15,346 nucleotides of DNA. Source: JAICUY01 sp038250515 (lineage in GTDB: Bacteria; Chloroflexota; Limnocylindria; QHBO01). Every line of letters starts with the position of its first letter. Position 1 is the stretch's first letter. Positions 5,623-12,520 of the stretch are shown here, in pieces. Below the pieces are notes generated by a model. That model saw only the letters and a program-made list of their open reading frames with translations, searched no databases and was not told the DNA's origin. The stretch lies in the NCBI GenBank assembly GCA_038250515.1, contig JBBSCG010000045.1, positions 1 through 15,346 of the forward strand, read 5' to 3'. The translations under genes were made by a program, and so were the position numbers.

Positions 5623-7802
5623 GCTCACCCACCGTCCGGCGCTTGGGAGACCTGCGCATGGCCGATGCCGCCGAGGTCGGCGGCAAGGCGGCCCAGCTCG
5701 GTGAGCTCATCGCCGCCGGTGCCCGCGTTCCCGACGGGCTGGTCCTCACCTTTGCGGCCGGCGAGCTGACGACCGACGATCGCCGGTCGCTGCTTGGCGC
5801 CAGCGCGGAGGAACTGGGATCCGGCCCCTTTGCGGTTCGCTCGAGCGGCATCGCCGAGGACGGGGCCGAGCGCTCCTTCGCGGGCATGTATGAGACGGTC
5901 CTGGACGTGCCAGCCGACGAGCTGCCGGCGGCGACGGATCGGGTCCTGGCCAGCGCGCAGGCAGCCCGGGCTAACGCCTACGGATCGGCTGCCAACGGCC
6001 ACATGGCGGTGATCGTCCAGCGCATGGTGGCGCCGGCTGCGGCCGGTGTCGCGCTCACCGCCGACCCGGTGACCGGGGATCGGCAGCCCTGCGTCGTCAC
6101 CGCCGTCCGCGGGCTCGGAGAGCGGCTGGTGTCCGGCGCGGCGTACGGCGACGAGTGGACCGTCATCGACGGGCACGCGACCGCCCGTCGCCAGCCGGAG
6201 CGCGCGATCGATCGCCGGCAGGTGGAGATGGTGGCTTCCGAGGCGCGGCGGATCGCGGCCAGTCGGGGCGTCCCGCAGGACGTCGAGTGGGCGATCGACG
6301 CCGACGGCACGTTGTGGACCCTCCAGGCGCGCCCGATGACCGCCTTGCCGCCCGACGCGTCGTGGGATGCGCCGGCCCCCGGCGCGTATACGCGACAGCT
6401 GCGCTTCGGCGAGTGGATCTCGGAGCCGCTGACGCCACTCTTCGACTCCTGGCTGCTGACCGCGATGGAGGAGCGGACGCATGCTGGATACCTGCAAGAG
6501 ATCGGTCAACGCGTACCGCGGCCATATCACGTGGTCGTCAATGGGTGGTACTTCTACACGCTCAACTGGGCCACGCCCGCGGCCTTCGCCCGCAACCTGC
6601 CTAGCATGCTGTGGCACTTCGTCCGATCGCCACGCACACTCGCCGGCATCAACCCCTCCACCGTTCGGCACGCCGTCCCAATCCTCGAGCGTAAGTGGCG
6701 AACGGACTTGCAGCCGCGGTATCGGGCAGCGGTGGAGGACGCCGAAGGACGAGTCGAGCTGCTGCCGGTGACCGAGCTGCCGGCGCTGATCGATGAGCTG
6801 GCAGACCTCGCCGGTACATCCTTCATGTGGGTCACGGCATTGGCGGGTGCCGGGTACAAGATGGAGATGAACCTCGCGAAGTTCTACCGCCGCCACCTGG
6901 CGCCCTCGCTCGGCGGCAGCCACCTGCCTCTCCTGACCGGCTTCGAGGCCCCGACCGATCCAGCTCGACACGCCGTGGCCTCGCTGGATTGGTGGCATGC
7001 ACCCGGGCCGCGAGGGGGGTCGGCGACCAGGCCGCCCGCAGATCACGCTGCGCTGGTCGAGACCAGGCATGCTGCGGAGGAGGCAGCATTCACCGCGCTC
7101 GCTTCGTCCCCGCGCCGTCTTCGAGCCTTCCGGAAGCTACTGGCGGATGCCCAGCACCTCGTCCCGCTGCGCGAGGAGCAGGTGGCCGAGCTGACGATCG
7201 CGTGGCCGGTCATGCGGCGGGCGGTGTGGCGGATCGGCGAAGAGCTCGCCTCCCGTGGGGTGATCGGCGAGCCCGATGACAACTTCTTCTTGACCCGTGA
7301 CGAAGTGCTGTCGGCGATCGGCGACGGTGGCCCGGCTTCGCGCGTCGACGTGGCCGCCCGCCGCTCGACGCGAGAGCAGCAGGCTCGCCTCGTGCCACCG
7401 CTGATCGTCGGTCGGCTGAACCCGTTGGTTAAGAAATTGTTCGCGGGCATGTCACGGCTGTTCGGCGCTGTCCCATCGGATACCGCGGTCGTCTCGGGCA
7501 CGCCGGCGTCGCCGGGCCGCGCCAGTGGGCCGGTTCGGGTGATCCGCGGCCCGGAGCAGTTCGACGAGCTTGAGCCCGGCGAGATCCTGGTGGCGCCGCT
7601 CACCGCCCCCGCCTGGACGCCGCTCTTCACTCGGGCAGCCGCGGTGGTGACCGATGTCGGGAGCCCAGCGGCGCACGCCTCGATCGTCGCCCGCGAATAT
7701 GGGATCCCGGCCGTGGTCGGTTGTGGCGACGCGACGGCCCGCCTGCGGACGGGCATGCGAGTTACCGTCGACGGCACCACGGGGAACGTCGAGCCCGCAT
7801 AG
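5619..7802 (+). CDS. PEP synthase/rifampicin phosphotransferase-like enzyme
   Basis: This 727-residue protein has two diagnostic domains. Residues 1-245 form a PPDK_N ATP-binding domain: VGGKAAQLGEL with K23, FAVRSSGIAEDG with R74, GVALTADPVTGD and the closing VEWAIDADGTLWTLQARP. Residues about 630-727 form the swivelling phosphohistidine domain: GTPASPGRASGPVRVI, PAAHASIVAREYGIPAVVG with H686 as the phosphoryl carrier, and VTVDGTTGNVEP. The middle (about 260-600) is a variable substrate-binding region, and no PEP/pyruvate-binding TIM barrel is visible. That architecture fits rifampicin phosphotransferase (Rph) better than PEP synthase, though it is shorter than typical Rph (about 865 residues). 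Such enzymes use ATP to phosphorylate a small molecule through the His intermediate, releasing AMP and phosphate. A strong AAGGAAGGA precedes the ATG. Rifampicin as substrate is inference only. Confidence 0.82.
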   Translation: MSSPTVRRLGDLRMADAAEVGGKAAQLGELIAAGARVPDGLVLTFAAGELTTDDRRSLLGASAEELGSGPFAVRSSGIAEDGAERSFAGMYETVLDVPADELPAATDRVLASAQAARANAYGSAANGHMAVIVQRMVAPAAAGVALTADPVTGDRQPCVVTAVRGLGERLVSGAAYGDEWTVIDGHATARRQPERAIDRRQVEMVASEARRIAASRGVPQDVEWAIDADGTLWTLQARPMTALPPDASWDAPAPGAYTRQLRFGEWISEPLTPLFDSWLLTAMEERTHAGYLQEIGQRVPRPYHVVVNGWYFYTLNWATPAAFARNLPSMLWHFVRSPRTLAGINPSTVRHAVPILERKWRTDLQPRYRAAVEDAEGRVELLPVTELPALIDELADLAGTSFMWVTALAGAGYKMEMNLAKFYRRHLAPSLGGSHLPLLTGFEAPTDPARHAVASLDWWHAPGPRGGSATRPPADHAALVETRHAAEEAAFTALASSPRRLRAFRKLLADAQHLVPLREEQVAELTIAWPVMRRAVWRIGEELASRGVIGEPDDNFFLTRDEVLSAIGDGGPASRVDVAARRSTREQQARLVPPLIVGRLNPLVKKLFAGMSRLFGAVPSDTAVVSGTPASPGRASGPVRVIRGPEQFDELEPGEILVAPLTAPAWTPLFTRAAAVVTDVGSPAAHASIVAREYGIPAVVGCGDATARLRTGMRVTVDGTTGNVEPA

Positions 7803-7840
7803 CTCAGCCCTGGGCGGTTGACGTTGCATCGTTAGCCGTC

Positions 7841-7949
7841 ATGACCGCTACCGCAACCGTACTGTCCCGGCCGCGCTTCGGCGGCGTCTTCTGGCGCCTC
7901 TCCCGCTTCACCAGCCCGCTGACGATGCCTTTGGCCGGCAAGCGCTGGA
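7841..7949 (+). pseudogene. Deazaflavin (F420)-type nitroreductase N-terminal stub
   Basis: From the ATG at 7841 the frame reads MTATATVLSRPRFGGVFWRL, then SRFTSPLTMPLAGKRW. This resembles the N-terminus of F420H2-dependent nitroreductase/deazaflavin oxidoreductases, where a short helix with PL..PLAG.RW precedes the cofactor-binding barrel. After KRW (about 7949) homology stops abruptly and the DNA reads on the opposite strand as an MmyB-type regulator. Only about 36 residues survive and no cofactor site remains. The recognition rests on a short stretch, so the family call is tentative. Confidence 0.4.
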
Positions 7950-8330
7950 AAAGCGCTCAGTGCCGGCGCGGTGGAAGCGGACGTCGTGGCCGGCCCACAG
8001 GAGCCGGAACTCCTCGCCTCGCGTTGACAGTAGGCCTACAAGATCGGATAGCGCGCGATCGTGCGGGCTGCGTCCGGCCTCCCCGTGCAAGCTCGCCACG
8101 ACATCGTGCGCCACGCTATCCCACTCCCCGTAGAACGTTCTCGCCCGCGGATCGAGGAACACGTAGAGCGCCGAGTTCGCCGAACGGACCGGGTCGCTGA
8201 AGAGCTCCAGGAAGAGCGCATCTCGCAGCGGGTTGGTGCACAGGACGTCGAGGCGTCCGTTGCTGACGACAGCCGGCGCCGTCGTCAGGCCGTCGACGAG
8301 GCGGCGAATGCTCGGCCGAACCTGCTGCGG
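7950..8330 (-). pseudogene. XRE/MmyB-type transcription regulator, both ends lost
   Basis: Read on the minus strand from about 8327, the protein runs QQVRPSIRRLVDGLTTAPAV, NGRLDVLCTNPLRDALF, LYVFLDPRARTFYGEWD, then ALSDLVGLLSTRGEEFRLLW and AGHDVRFHR. This is the MmyB-like ligand-binding domain found behind an XRE helix-turn-helix, mostly in actinobacteria. The HTH half is missing: upstream residues to the first ATG at 8444 show no homology. The C-terminal 60 or so residues after the HDVRFHRAGTERF region are also absent, replaced by nitroreductase DNA. It is therefore an internal fragment of about 126 residues and probably not functional, although the frame itself is open (7908-8444). Confidence 0.7.
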
Positions 8331-8510
8331 CCGCGAAGTGGGTGGCAATTCCCAGGTGCACACATGTCGGGCGATGGGCAGCATGCCTCTACCGATGGCT
8401 GGAGGTATCGGCCAAGCAAAGGGTGCGACCGCGTCCCTCGTCACTGTCTCAAACTGCGTACTTCAGGACACCCGCCGCCGCCACGAACAGTGGCGCTGAA
8501 ACATCCCACA

Positions 8511-8781
8511 CCGAGGCTGATGAACGCGGCCACCACCGTGTGCCGGCTCACAGCGCCCACCAGGCCGAGGCCGGACGCTCGGCCGAGCGGTTCGAAGGCG
8601 CCGGGCCTGCGGAAACGGTGACCGCATAACTGAGGTGTTTTCGCTCGGCCCACGCACGCTCATAGCACAGCGCTCAGGCAAAAGTGCTTGACATGCAAGA
8701 GGTCACTGGTTCGAGTCCAGTGTCGCCCACCAACCACCATTTCCAAGCTCAAACTGACCGTATAACTGCTTCGCAGCGCCC
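8511..8781 (+). repeat. tRNA-Val-half-containing dispersed repeat, copy B (long form)
   Basis: The core (8619-8781) parallels copy A: TGACCGCATAACTG at 8619-8632, a head with ATAGCACAGCGCTCAG, the 48-base tRNA-Val(GAC) 3' half at 8685-8732, identical base for base to copies A and D, and a tail ending in TGACCGTATAACTG (8755-8768) followed by CTTCGC. It also has about 108 further bases upstream (8511-8618) shared with copy D but not with A, including GAGGCTGATGAACG, TGTGCCGGCTCAC and GGCGCCGGGCCTGCGGAAAC. The flanks differ between copies by scattered substitutions, whereas the tRNA core does not. Confidence 0.8.
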
Positions 8782-8829
8782 AGGCCCAGTTGACTAGCCT
8801 TCGAACACAATGAGTGGTTCCAAGGCCAG

Positions 8830-9005
8830 GGTTCGAGTCCAGTGTCGCCCACCAACTCGTTGCGACCGTGACCGTATAACTGAGCCGTTTTCGCTCACCT
8901 CCCACGCTCGTAGCACAGCGCTCAGGCGGAAATGCTTGACATTCATCCGAGGCTGAGCGCTGTGCTGCCCGAGTGGGGGAGCGAGCGTCATCGGCATAGT
9001 TATGT
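8830..9005 (+). repeat. Rearranged repeat copy C with long imperfect hairpin
   Basis: The parts appear in permuted order. First comes only the last 25 bases of the tRNA segment (8830-8854, T-loop to CCA), then TGACCGTATAACTG (8869-8882), then the head block up to AATGCTTGACAT (8931-8942), where the tRNA half breaks off in the anticodon loop. Directly after it, 8943-9003 is an inverted copy of the head. AGCACAGCGCTCAG (8912-8925) is matched exactly by its reverse complement at 8953-8966, and pairing extends imperfectly outward to TATAACT/AGTTATG. The two arms, each about 60 bases, would fold into one large hairpin with a loop of about 10 bases. Confidence 0.7.
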
Positions 9006-9038
9006 GTCCAACGCTCGATCCCGCCGACGGGCTGTAAC

Positions 9039-9090
9039 GGCCGAGAAGGCCCGTTCGAGCTCCCCCGAATATCTCAGACCCTTCTCGGCC
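9039..9090. repeat. Inverted repeat GGCCGAGAAGG / CCTTCTCGGCC
   Basis: GGCCGAGAAGG at 9039-9049 is exactly complementary to CCTTCTCGGCC at 9080-9090, separated by 30 bases. It lies between repeat copy C and the 3' end of the TerC gene. It may contribute to termination of the TerC transcript or be the remains of another mobile-element end. No coding function is visible in 9006-9188. Confidence 0.4.
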
Positions 9091-9154
9091 CCCAATGTTG
9101 GACCGCCTGGCCACCGAGATGGTGGATCGATCAGGTTGAAGGCCGGTCGTCGGA

Positions 9155-9171
9155 AGCGCTCTGGTAGCGCT
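9155..9171 (-). terminator. Weak hairpin downstream of terC
   Basis: AGCGCT-CTGGT-AGCGCT forms a six-pair stem with a five-base loop, beginning about 18 bases past the TerC stop in the direction of its transcription. No T tract follows on the minus strand, so intrinsic termination here is only possible, not shown. Confidence 0.3.
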
Positions 9172-9188
9172 CGCGGGGTCAGTGGGTC

Positions 9189-10214
9189 TCACAAGGTCTC
9201 AGAAACGGGTGGCTCATGGCGCGCACCGTCGTCTGGCGGGTGCGCGCGCAGGGAGCCCGCGTGCGCTCGCGCTGACGGGTCGCGGCGCACCTTCACCAGG
9301 CTCGCGATCGTCGTGATGGTGAGCACCACGGCGATGAAGACGAGCGAGGTGGTCGTGGAGATCTCCGGCACGCTGTCGCTCTGCAGGTGGCCCCAGTGCA
9401 GGGCCAGCTTGACGCCGATGAAGGCGAGGATGAGCGCCAGGCCGGTCGAGAGGTAGACGAGCCGGTCGAGCAGGCCGGTGACGAGGAAGAACAGCGGGCG
9501 CAGGCCGAGCAGGGCGAACGCATTGGCCGTGAAGACGATGTAGACCTCCTCGGTGACGCCGAACACGGCGGGAATCGAGTCCAGCGCGAAGAGGATGTCC
9601 GTGCTGCCGATGGCCACGAGCACGAGAAAGAGCGGCGTGAGCATGCGCCGCCCTCCGACGTGCGTGATGAGCTTGCCGCCGTCGTACTGGTCGGTGATGG
9701 GCAGCCGTCGCTTGGCGAAGCTTACGAGCGCGTTGTCATTCACCGCCGGGTCCTGGTCGCGGTGGCGGAAGAGCTGGACAGCCGTGGCGATGAGCAGCAG
9801 CCCGAAGACCAGGAACATGAAGGAGAAGGCCTCAAGCAGCGCGGCACCCAGGACGATGAAGATCACGCGCAGGACGAGCGCGAGGAGGATGCCGATGATG
9901 AGTACCTTCTGCTGGTGCTCGCGGGGCACCGCGAACGTGCTCATGATGATCACGAAGACGAAGAGGTTGTCCACCGAGAGGCTCTTCTCGACGATGTAGC
10001 CCGCGAAGTACTGCCCGCCGAACTCCCAGCCGGCGATTGAGCCGAAGACCACGCCGAAGCCGATGGCGACAGCGATGTAGAAGATGGACGTGATCGTCGC
10101 CTCGCGGAAGCCCACCTGGTGGGGGCGCGCGATGGCGAACGCGAGGTCGACGGCGAGCAGCACGAGAACGAGGCCGACCGTTACGGCCCAGGTGATGCCG
10201 GTGACCCCGAGCAT
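9189..10214 (-). CDS. terC: TerC/Alx-family integral membrane protein (probable metal-ion exporter)
   Basis: This 341-residue polytopic membrane protein has about nine hydrophobic segments. Family hallmarks are the acidic membrane motifs EKSLSVDNLFVFVIIM (D82, N83) and GSTDILFALDSIPAVFGVT (D206, D212), plus TANAFALLGLRPLFF (N231). A charged cytoplasmic loop (about 150-190) separates the halves and an Arg/His-rich tail follows residue 308. TerC relatives were named from tellurite resistance operons. Characterised members (Alx and related proteins) export manganese and serve secreted metalloenzymes. GGAGGAG lies 10 bases before the ATG at 10212-10214. The gene diverges from a carbonic anhydrase across 163 bases. 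I looked for a yybP-ykoY manganese riboswitch in the leader and did not see its conserved boxes. Confidence 0.92.
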   Translation of the reverse strand: MLGVTGITWAVTVGLVLVLLAVDLAFAIARPHQVGFREATITSIFYIAVAIGFGVVFGSIAGWEFGGQYFAGYIVEKSLSVDNLFVFVIIMSTFAVPREHQQKVLIIGILLALVLRVIFIVLGAALLEAFSFMFLVFGLLLIATAVQLFRHRDQDPAVNDNALVSFAKRRLPITDQYDGGKLITHVGGRRMLTPLFLVLVAIGSTDILFALDSIPAVFGVTEEVYIVFTANAFALLGLRPLFFLVTGLLDRLVYLSTGLALILAFIGVKLALHWGHLQSDSVPEISTTTSLVFIAVVLTITTIASLVKVRRDPSARAHAGSLRAHPPDDGARHEPPVSETL

Positions 10215-10377
10215 CAGCGTCCATCTCCTCCGCAGGCGATCTTCCTGCAGGGAGCAGGCTGGTCGCCATCGTTCCGCATCTCTCCCGTGCCGTCAACTCC
10301 GCCGCGGAGGAGTCAGTCCGAAGCGGATACGAACAGACGGGTCGTTGGGAACGTGAGCACCTACCATTGGCATCTCA

Positions 10378-10878
10378 ATGCCCAACGCCGATGAGATGCT
10401 GGCGACAGCGGCCTCCCGCGCCGAGGAGCTTGCGGCGCCCGGGCTCAGCCCGCGGCCGCGCCGAAAGGTGGCCGTCCTGTCCTGCATGGATACGCGGATC
10501 GACCTTTTCGCGATGCTCGGCCTGCAACGCGGCGACGCTCACATCATCCGCAACGCCGGCGGACTGGTCACCGACGATGTGATCCGTTCGCTGAGCGCTT
10601 CCCAACGGCTGCTCGGCACCGAGGAGATCGTCGTCGTCATGCACGACGGCTGCGGTCTGCACCGAGCGTCTGAGGATGAGTTCGCGCAAGCGCTCGCCGC
10701 CGACGGTGTGCTGCCGACCTGGCGGCTCGGTGCCTTTGAAGACGTCGAGGCGACGCTGTGCCGCGGCCTCGTCCGCCTGGGCTCGAGCCCAGAGCTGCCT
10801 ACCCGCGACCACATCCGAGGATTCATCTTCGACCCGGAAACGGGAGCTCTACGCGAGGTTGCGAAGCCCGACGGCTAG
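10378..10878 (+). CDS. Beta-class carbonic anhydrase
   Basis: This 166-residue cytoplasmic enzyme would interconvert CO2 and bicarbonate. The zinc ligands of the beta class are visible: C36 in SCMDTR, H89 and C92 in HDGCGL. The catalytic D38/R40 pair is present too. HIIRNAGGLVTDDVIRSL and SQRLLGTEEIVVVMHD closely resemble mycobacterial Rv1284-type enzymes of about 163 residues, as does the C-terminal IRGFIFDPETGALREV. The gene is complete. The ATG at 10378 has no clear Shine-Dalgarno sequence, so a leaderless or very short leader is possible. It is transcribed away from terC and stops about 75 bases before repeat copy D. Bicarbonate supply or pH control beside a metal exporter is plausible, but no direct link is shown. 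Confidence 0.93.
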   Translation: MPNADEMLATAASRAEELAAPGLSPRPRRKVAVLSCMDTRIDLFAMLGLQRGDAHIIRNAGGLVTDDVIRSLSASQRLLGTEEIVVVMHDGCGLHRASEDEFAQALAADGVLPTWRLGAFEDVEATLCRGLVRLGSSPELPTRDHIRGFIFDPETGALREVAKPDG

Positions 10879-10949
10879 GCCCGCGGCCTCCGCAGTGGCT
10901 GATCCACCGACCTCGACGCACGTGCCAACGCCACGCCATCGCGGCCGAC

Positions 10950-11220
10950 ATCGAGGCTGATGAACGTGGCCACCTCCGTGTGCCGGCTCACTGCGCCCTC
11001 GGGGCCATGGCCTGACTCTCGGGCGAGCGGTTCCGAAGGCGCCGGGCCTGCGGAAACCGTGACCGCATAACTGATGCATTTATGCTCGACCCTCTGCGCT
11101 CGTAGCACAGCGCTCAGGCGGAAATGCTTGACATGCAAGAGGTCACTGGTTCGAGTCCAGTGTCGCCCACCAACCACCCATTCCACGCTCAAACTGAACG
11201 CATAACTGCTTCGCGCTGCC
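10950..11220 (+). repeat. tRNA-Val-half-containing dispersed repeat, copy D (long form)
   Basis: The upstream module 10950-11059 is shared with copy B (GAGGCTGATGAACG, TGTGCCGGCTCAC, GGCGCCGGGCCTGCGGAAAC). The core follows with TGACCGCATAACTG at 11060-11073, head CGTAGCACAGCGCTCAG, the tRNA-Val(GAC) 3' half at 11125-11172 (48 of 48 bases identical to A and B), and a tail whose second box is the variant TGAACGCATAACTG (11195-11208) followed by CTTCGCGCTGCCC. It has the same orientation as A-C. Minus-strand frames over it (reading HWTRTSDLLHVKHF) are translations of the tRNA sequence and not a protein. Confidence 0.8.
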
Positions 11221-11665
11221 CCGCGCTGGTTGATTACAGCGCTTCGCGACGGCAATAACGCGCCAAACGATGGAAGGTCATTGAGAGAAGCTGCGCCGAA
11301 CGCAATTGGCTCAATTCGAGACTCGGTCAGTGCGCGATCGATGCAGCTTCCGTCCGGCTTGATGCGAGCCTGTCGAGCATCCGCGACACATGCAGCCGGT
11401 CGTGTCTCACATCGAAGCGAGGGGCGATACATCGCGAAGCGAATTCCCGCTCCAGCCGCGCGCAGCGAGGGAGGCAGATTCGCGTCCTTCTGTTCGATCC
11501 GATGGACGTGCGGCAAGGGCACGCTCGAGGTCACGGCCCGCTGCCGCGCCGACGGACGATGTGTAACGGAGGTACCCGACGAGTACACTCGCTCCGTACC
11601 GAAACGCGCGGGACGGCGATGTGCGATCGAGGACCGACCTCTCAGCGTCCTGCAGGAGGTGTACG
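11221..11665. other. Non-coding leader region upstream of the aldolase operon
   Basis: About 445 bases have no recognisable coding content. The frames open here lack domain signatures, and base composition is somewhat less GC-rich than in the genes. The stretch presumably contains the promoter and any operator of the downstream four-gene operon. Near its end, GTACC occurs twice (11572-11576 and 11596-11600), flanking GAGTACACTC. This could be part of an operator, but I cannot support one. The strong ribosome-binding site AGGAGG at 11654-11659 ends the region. Confidence 0.4.
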
Positions 11666-12520
11666 TTGCCTGTTGTCGCGACCAAGGAGATACTCGATCG
11701 CGCGTTCCGTGACGGCTACGGCGTCGCGGCCATCAATATCGTCAACGACCTGACGCTGGAGTCCGTGCTCGCCGCGGCGGAGGAGCTGAAAGCGCCCCTG
11801 ATCGTCCAGACGTCCGTCAAGACTGTGAAGTCGATCGGCATGGACGTGCTGTACGCGATGTGGATCGAGATGACGCGACACAGCACCGTTCCGGTTGCGC
11901 TCCATCTTGATCACTGCCCGGAACGCGAGGTCATCAGCGCGTGCCTCGCAAAGGGCTGGAACTCAGTTCTGTTCGACGCCTCAAAGCTGTCGGTCGAGGA
12001 GAACAAGCGTCAGTCCATCGAGGTCGTCGCCGAGGCGCGCCGGTACGGTGCACACGTCGAAGGTGAGATCGAGGGCATCACCGGGGTCGAAGACGACATC
12101 GGCTCCGACGACGAGAGCCCCCGGCAGTCGCTCGAAGTGGCGGTCGATTTCATCCGCGGCACGGGGATCGACTGCTTTGCCCCCGCCATCGGCAACGCCC
12201 ACGGCGTCTACAACGGCGAGCCCAAGCTCGACGCCCAGCGCGTCTCGGACATCGTCGCGCAGGTGCCGATTCCGATCGCCCTCCACGGTGGCACCGGCAT
12301 GACCCCCGGACAGTTCAGCGACCTCATCTCGCGCGGGTGCGCGAAGGTGAACATCTCGACGGCGCTCAAGGTCCGCTATATGCAGGCGAACCTGACGTAC
12401 CTCCAAGGCAACCCCCGTAAGTACGACCCGCCCAGGCTCTTCCAGTTCGTCCGGTCGGAAGTCATCGAGATGGCCAAGGATCACATCCGCATGTTCGGAA
12501 GCGACAGCAGGGCTTGGTGA
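11666..12520 (+). CDS. Class II ketose-bisphosphate aldolase (GatY/KbaY/FbaA family)
   Basis: From the TTG at 11666 the protein has 284 residues, the usual length of GatY/KbaY. This start has AGGAGG six bases upstream and gives the canonical beginning MPVVATKEILDRAF. Upstream in-frame codons give Arg/Ser-rich sequence unlike the family. Metal and catalytic residues are present: D82 and H83 in LHLDHC, E134 in VEGEIEGITG, H179 in GNAHGVY and H207 in HGGTGM. The zinc enzyme reversibly cleaves a ketose 1,6-bisphosphate or ketose 1-phosphate to DHAP plus an aldehyde. It overlaps the next gene by four bases (GTGA). With dihydroxyacetone kinase in the same operon, DHAP is the shared intermediate. 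Whether the substrate is tagatose-bisphosphate, fructose-bisphosphate or another ketose phosphate is not readable. Confidence 0.9.
   Translation: MPVVATKEILDRAFRDGYGVAAINIVNDLTLESVLAAAEELKAPLIVQTSVKTVKSIGMDVLYAMWIEMTRHSTVPVALHLDHCPEREVISACLAKGWNSVLFDASKLSVEENKRQSIEVVAEARRYGAHVEGEIEGITGVEDDIGSDDESPRQSLEVAVDFIRGTGIDCFAPAIGNAHGVYNGEPKLDAQRVSDIVAQVPIPIALHGGTGMTPGQFSDLISRGCAKVNISTALKVRYMQANLTYLQGNPRKYDPPRLFQFVRSEVIEMAKDHIRMFGSDSRAW

Noticed and set aside
5625..7070. A 481-codon minus-strand open frame
   Set aside because: It is antisense to the clearly homologous phosphotransferase-like gene, with Arg/Gly/Pro-rich shadow composition.
10215..10377. yybP-ykoY manganese riboswitch in the terC leader
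   Set aside because: The short leader does not show the conserved paired boxes of this riboswitch. Only a normal ribosome-binding site was found.
12514..12516. TTG start for the HAD gene
   Set aside because: It is possible, but the GTG at 12517 overlaps the aldolase stop as GTGA, matching the coupling seen elsewhere in this operon. The difference is a single residue.
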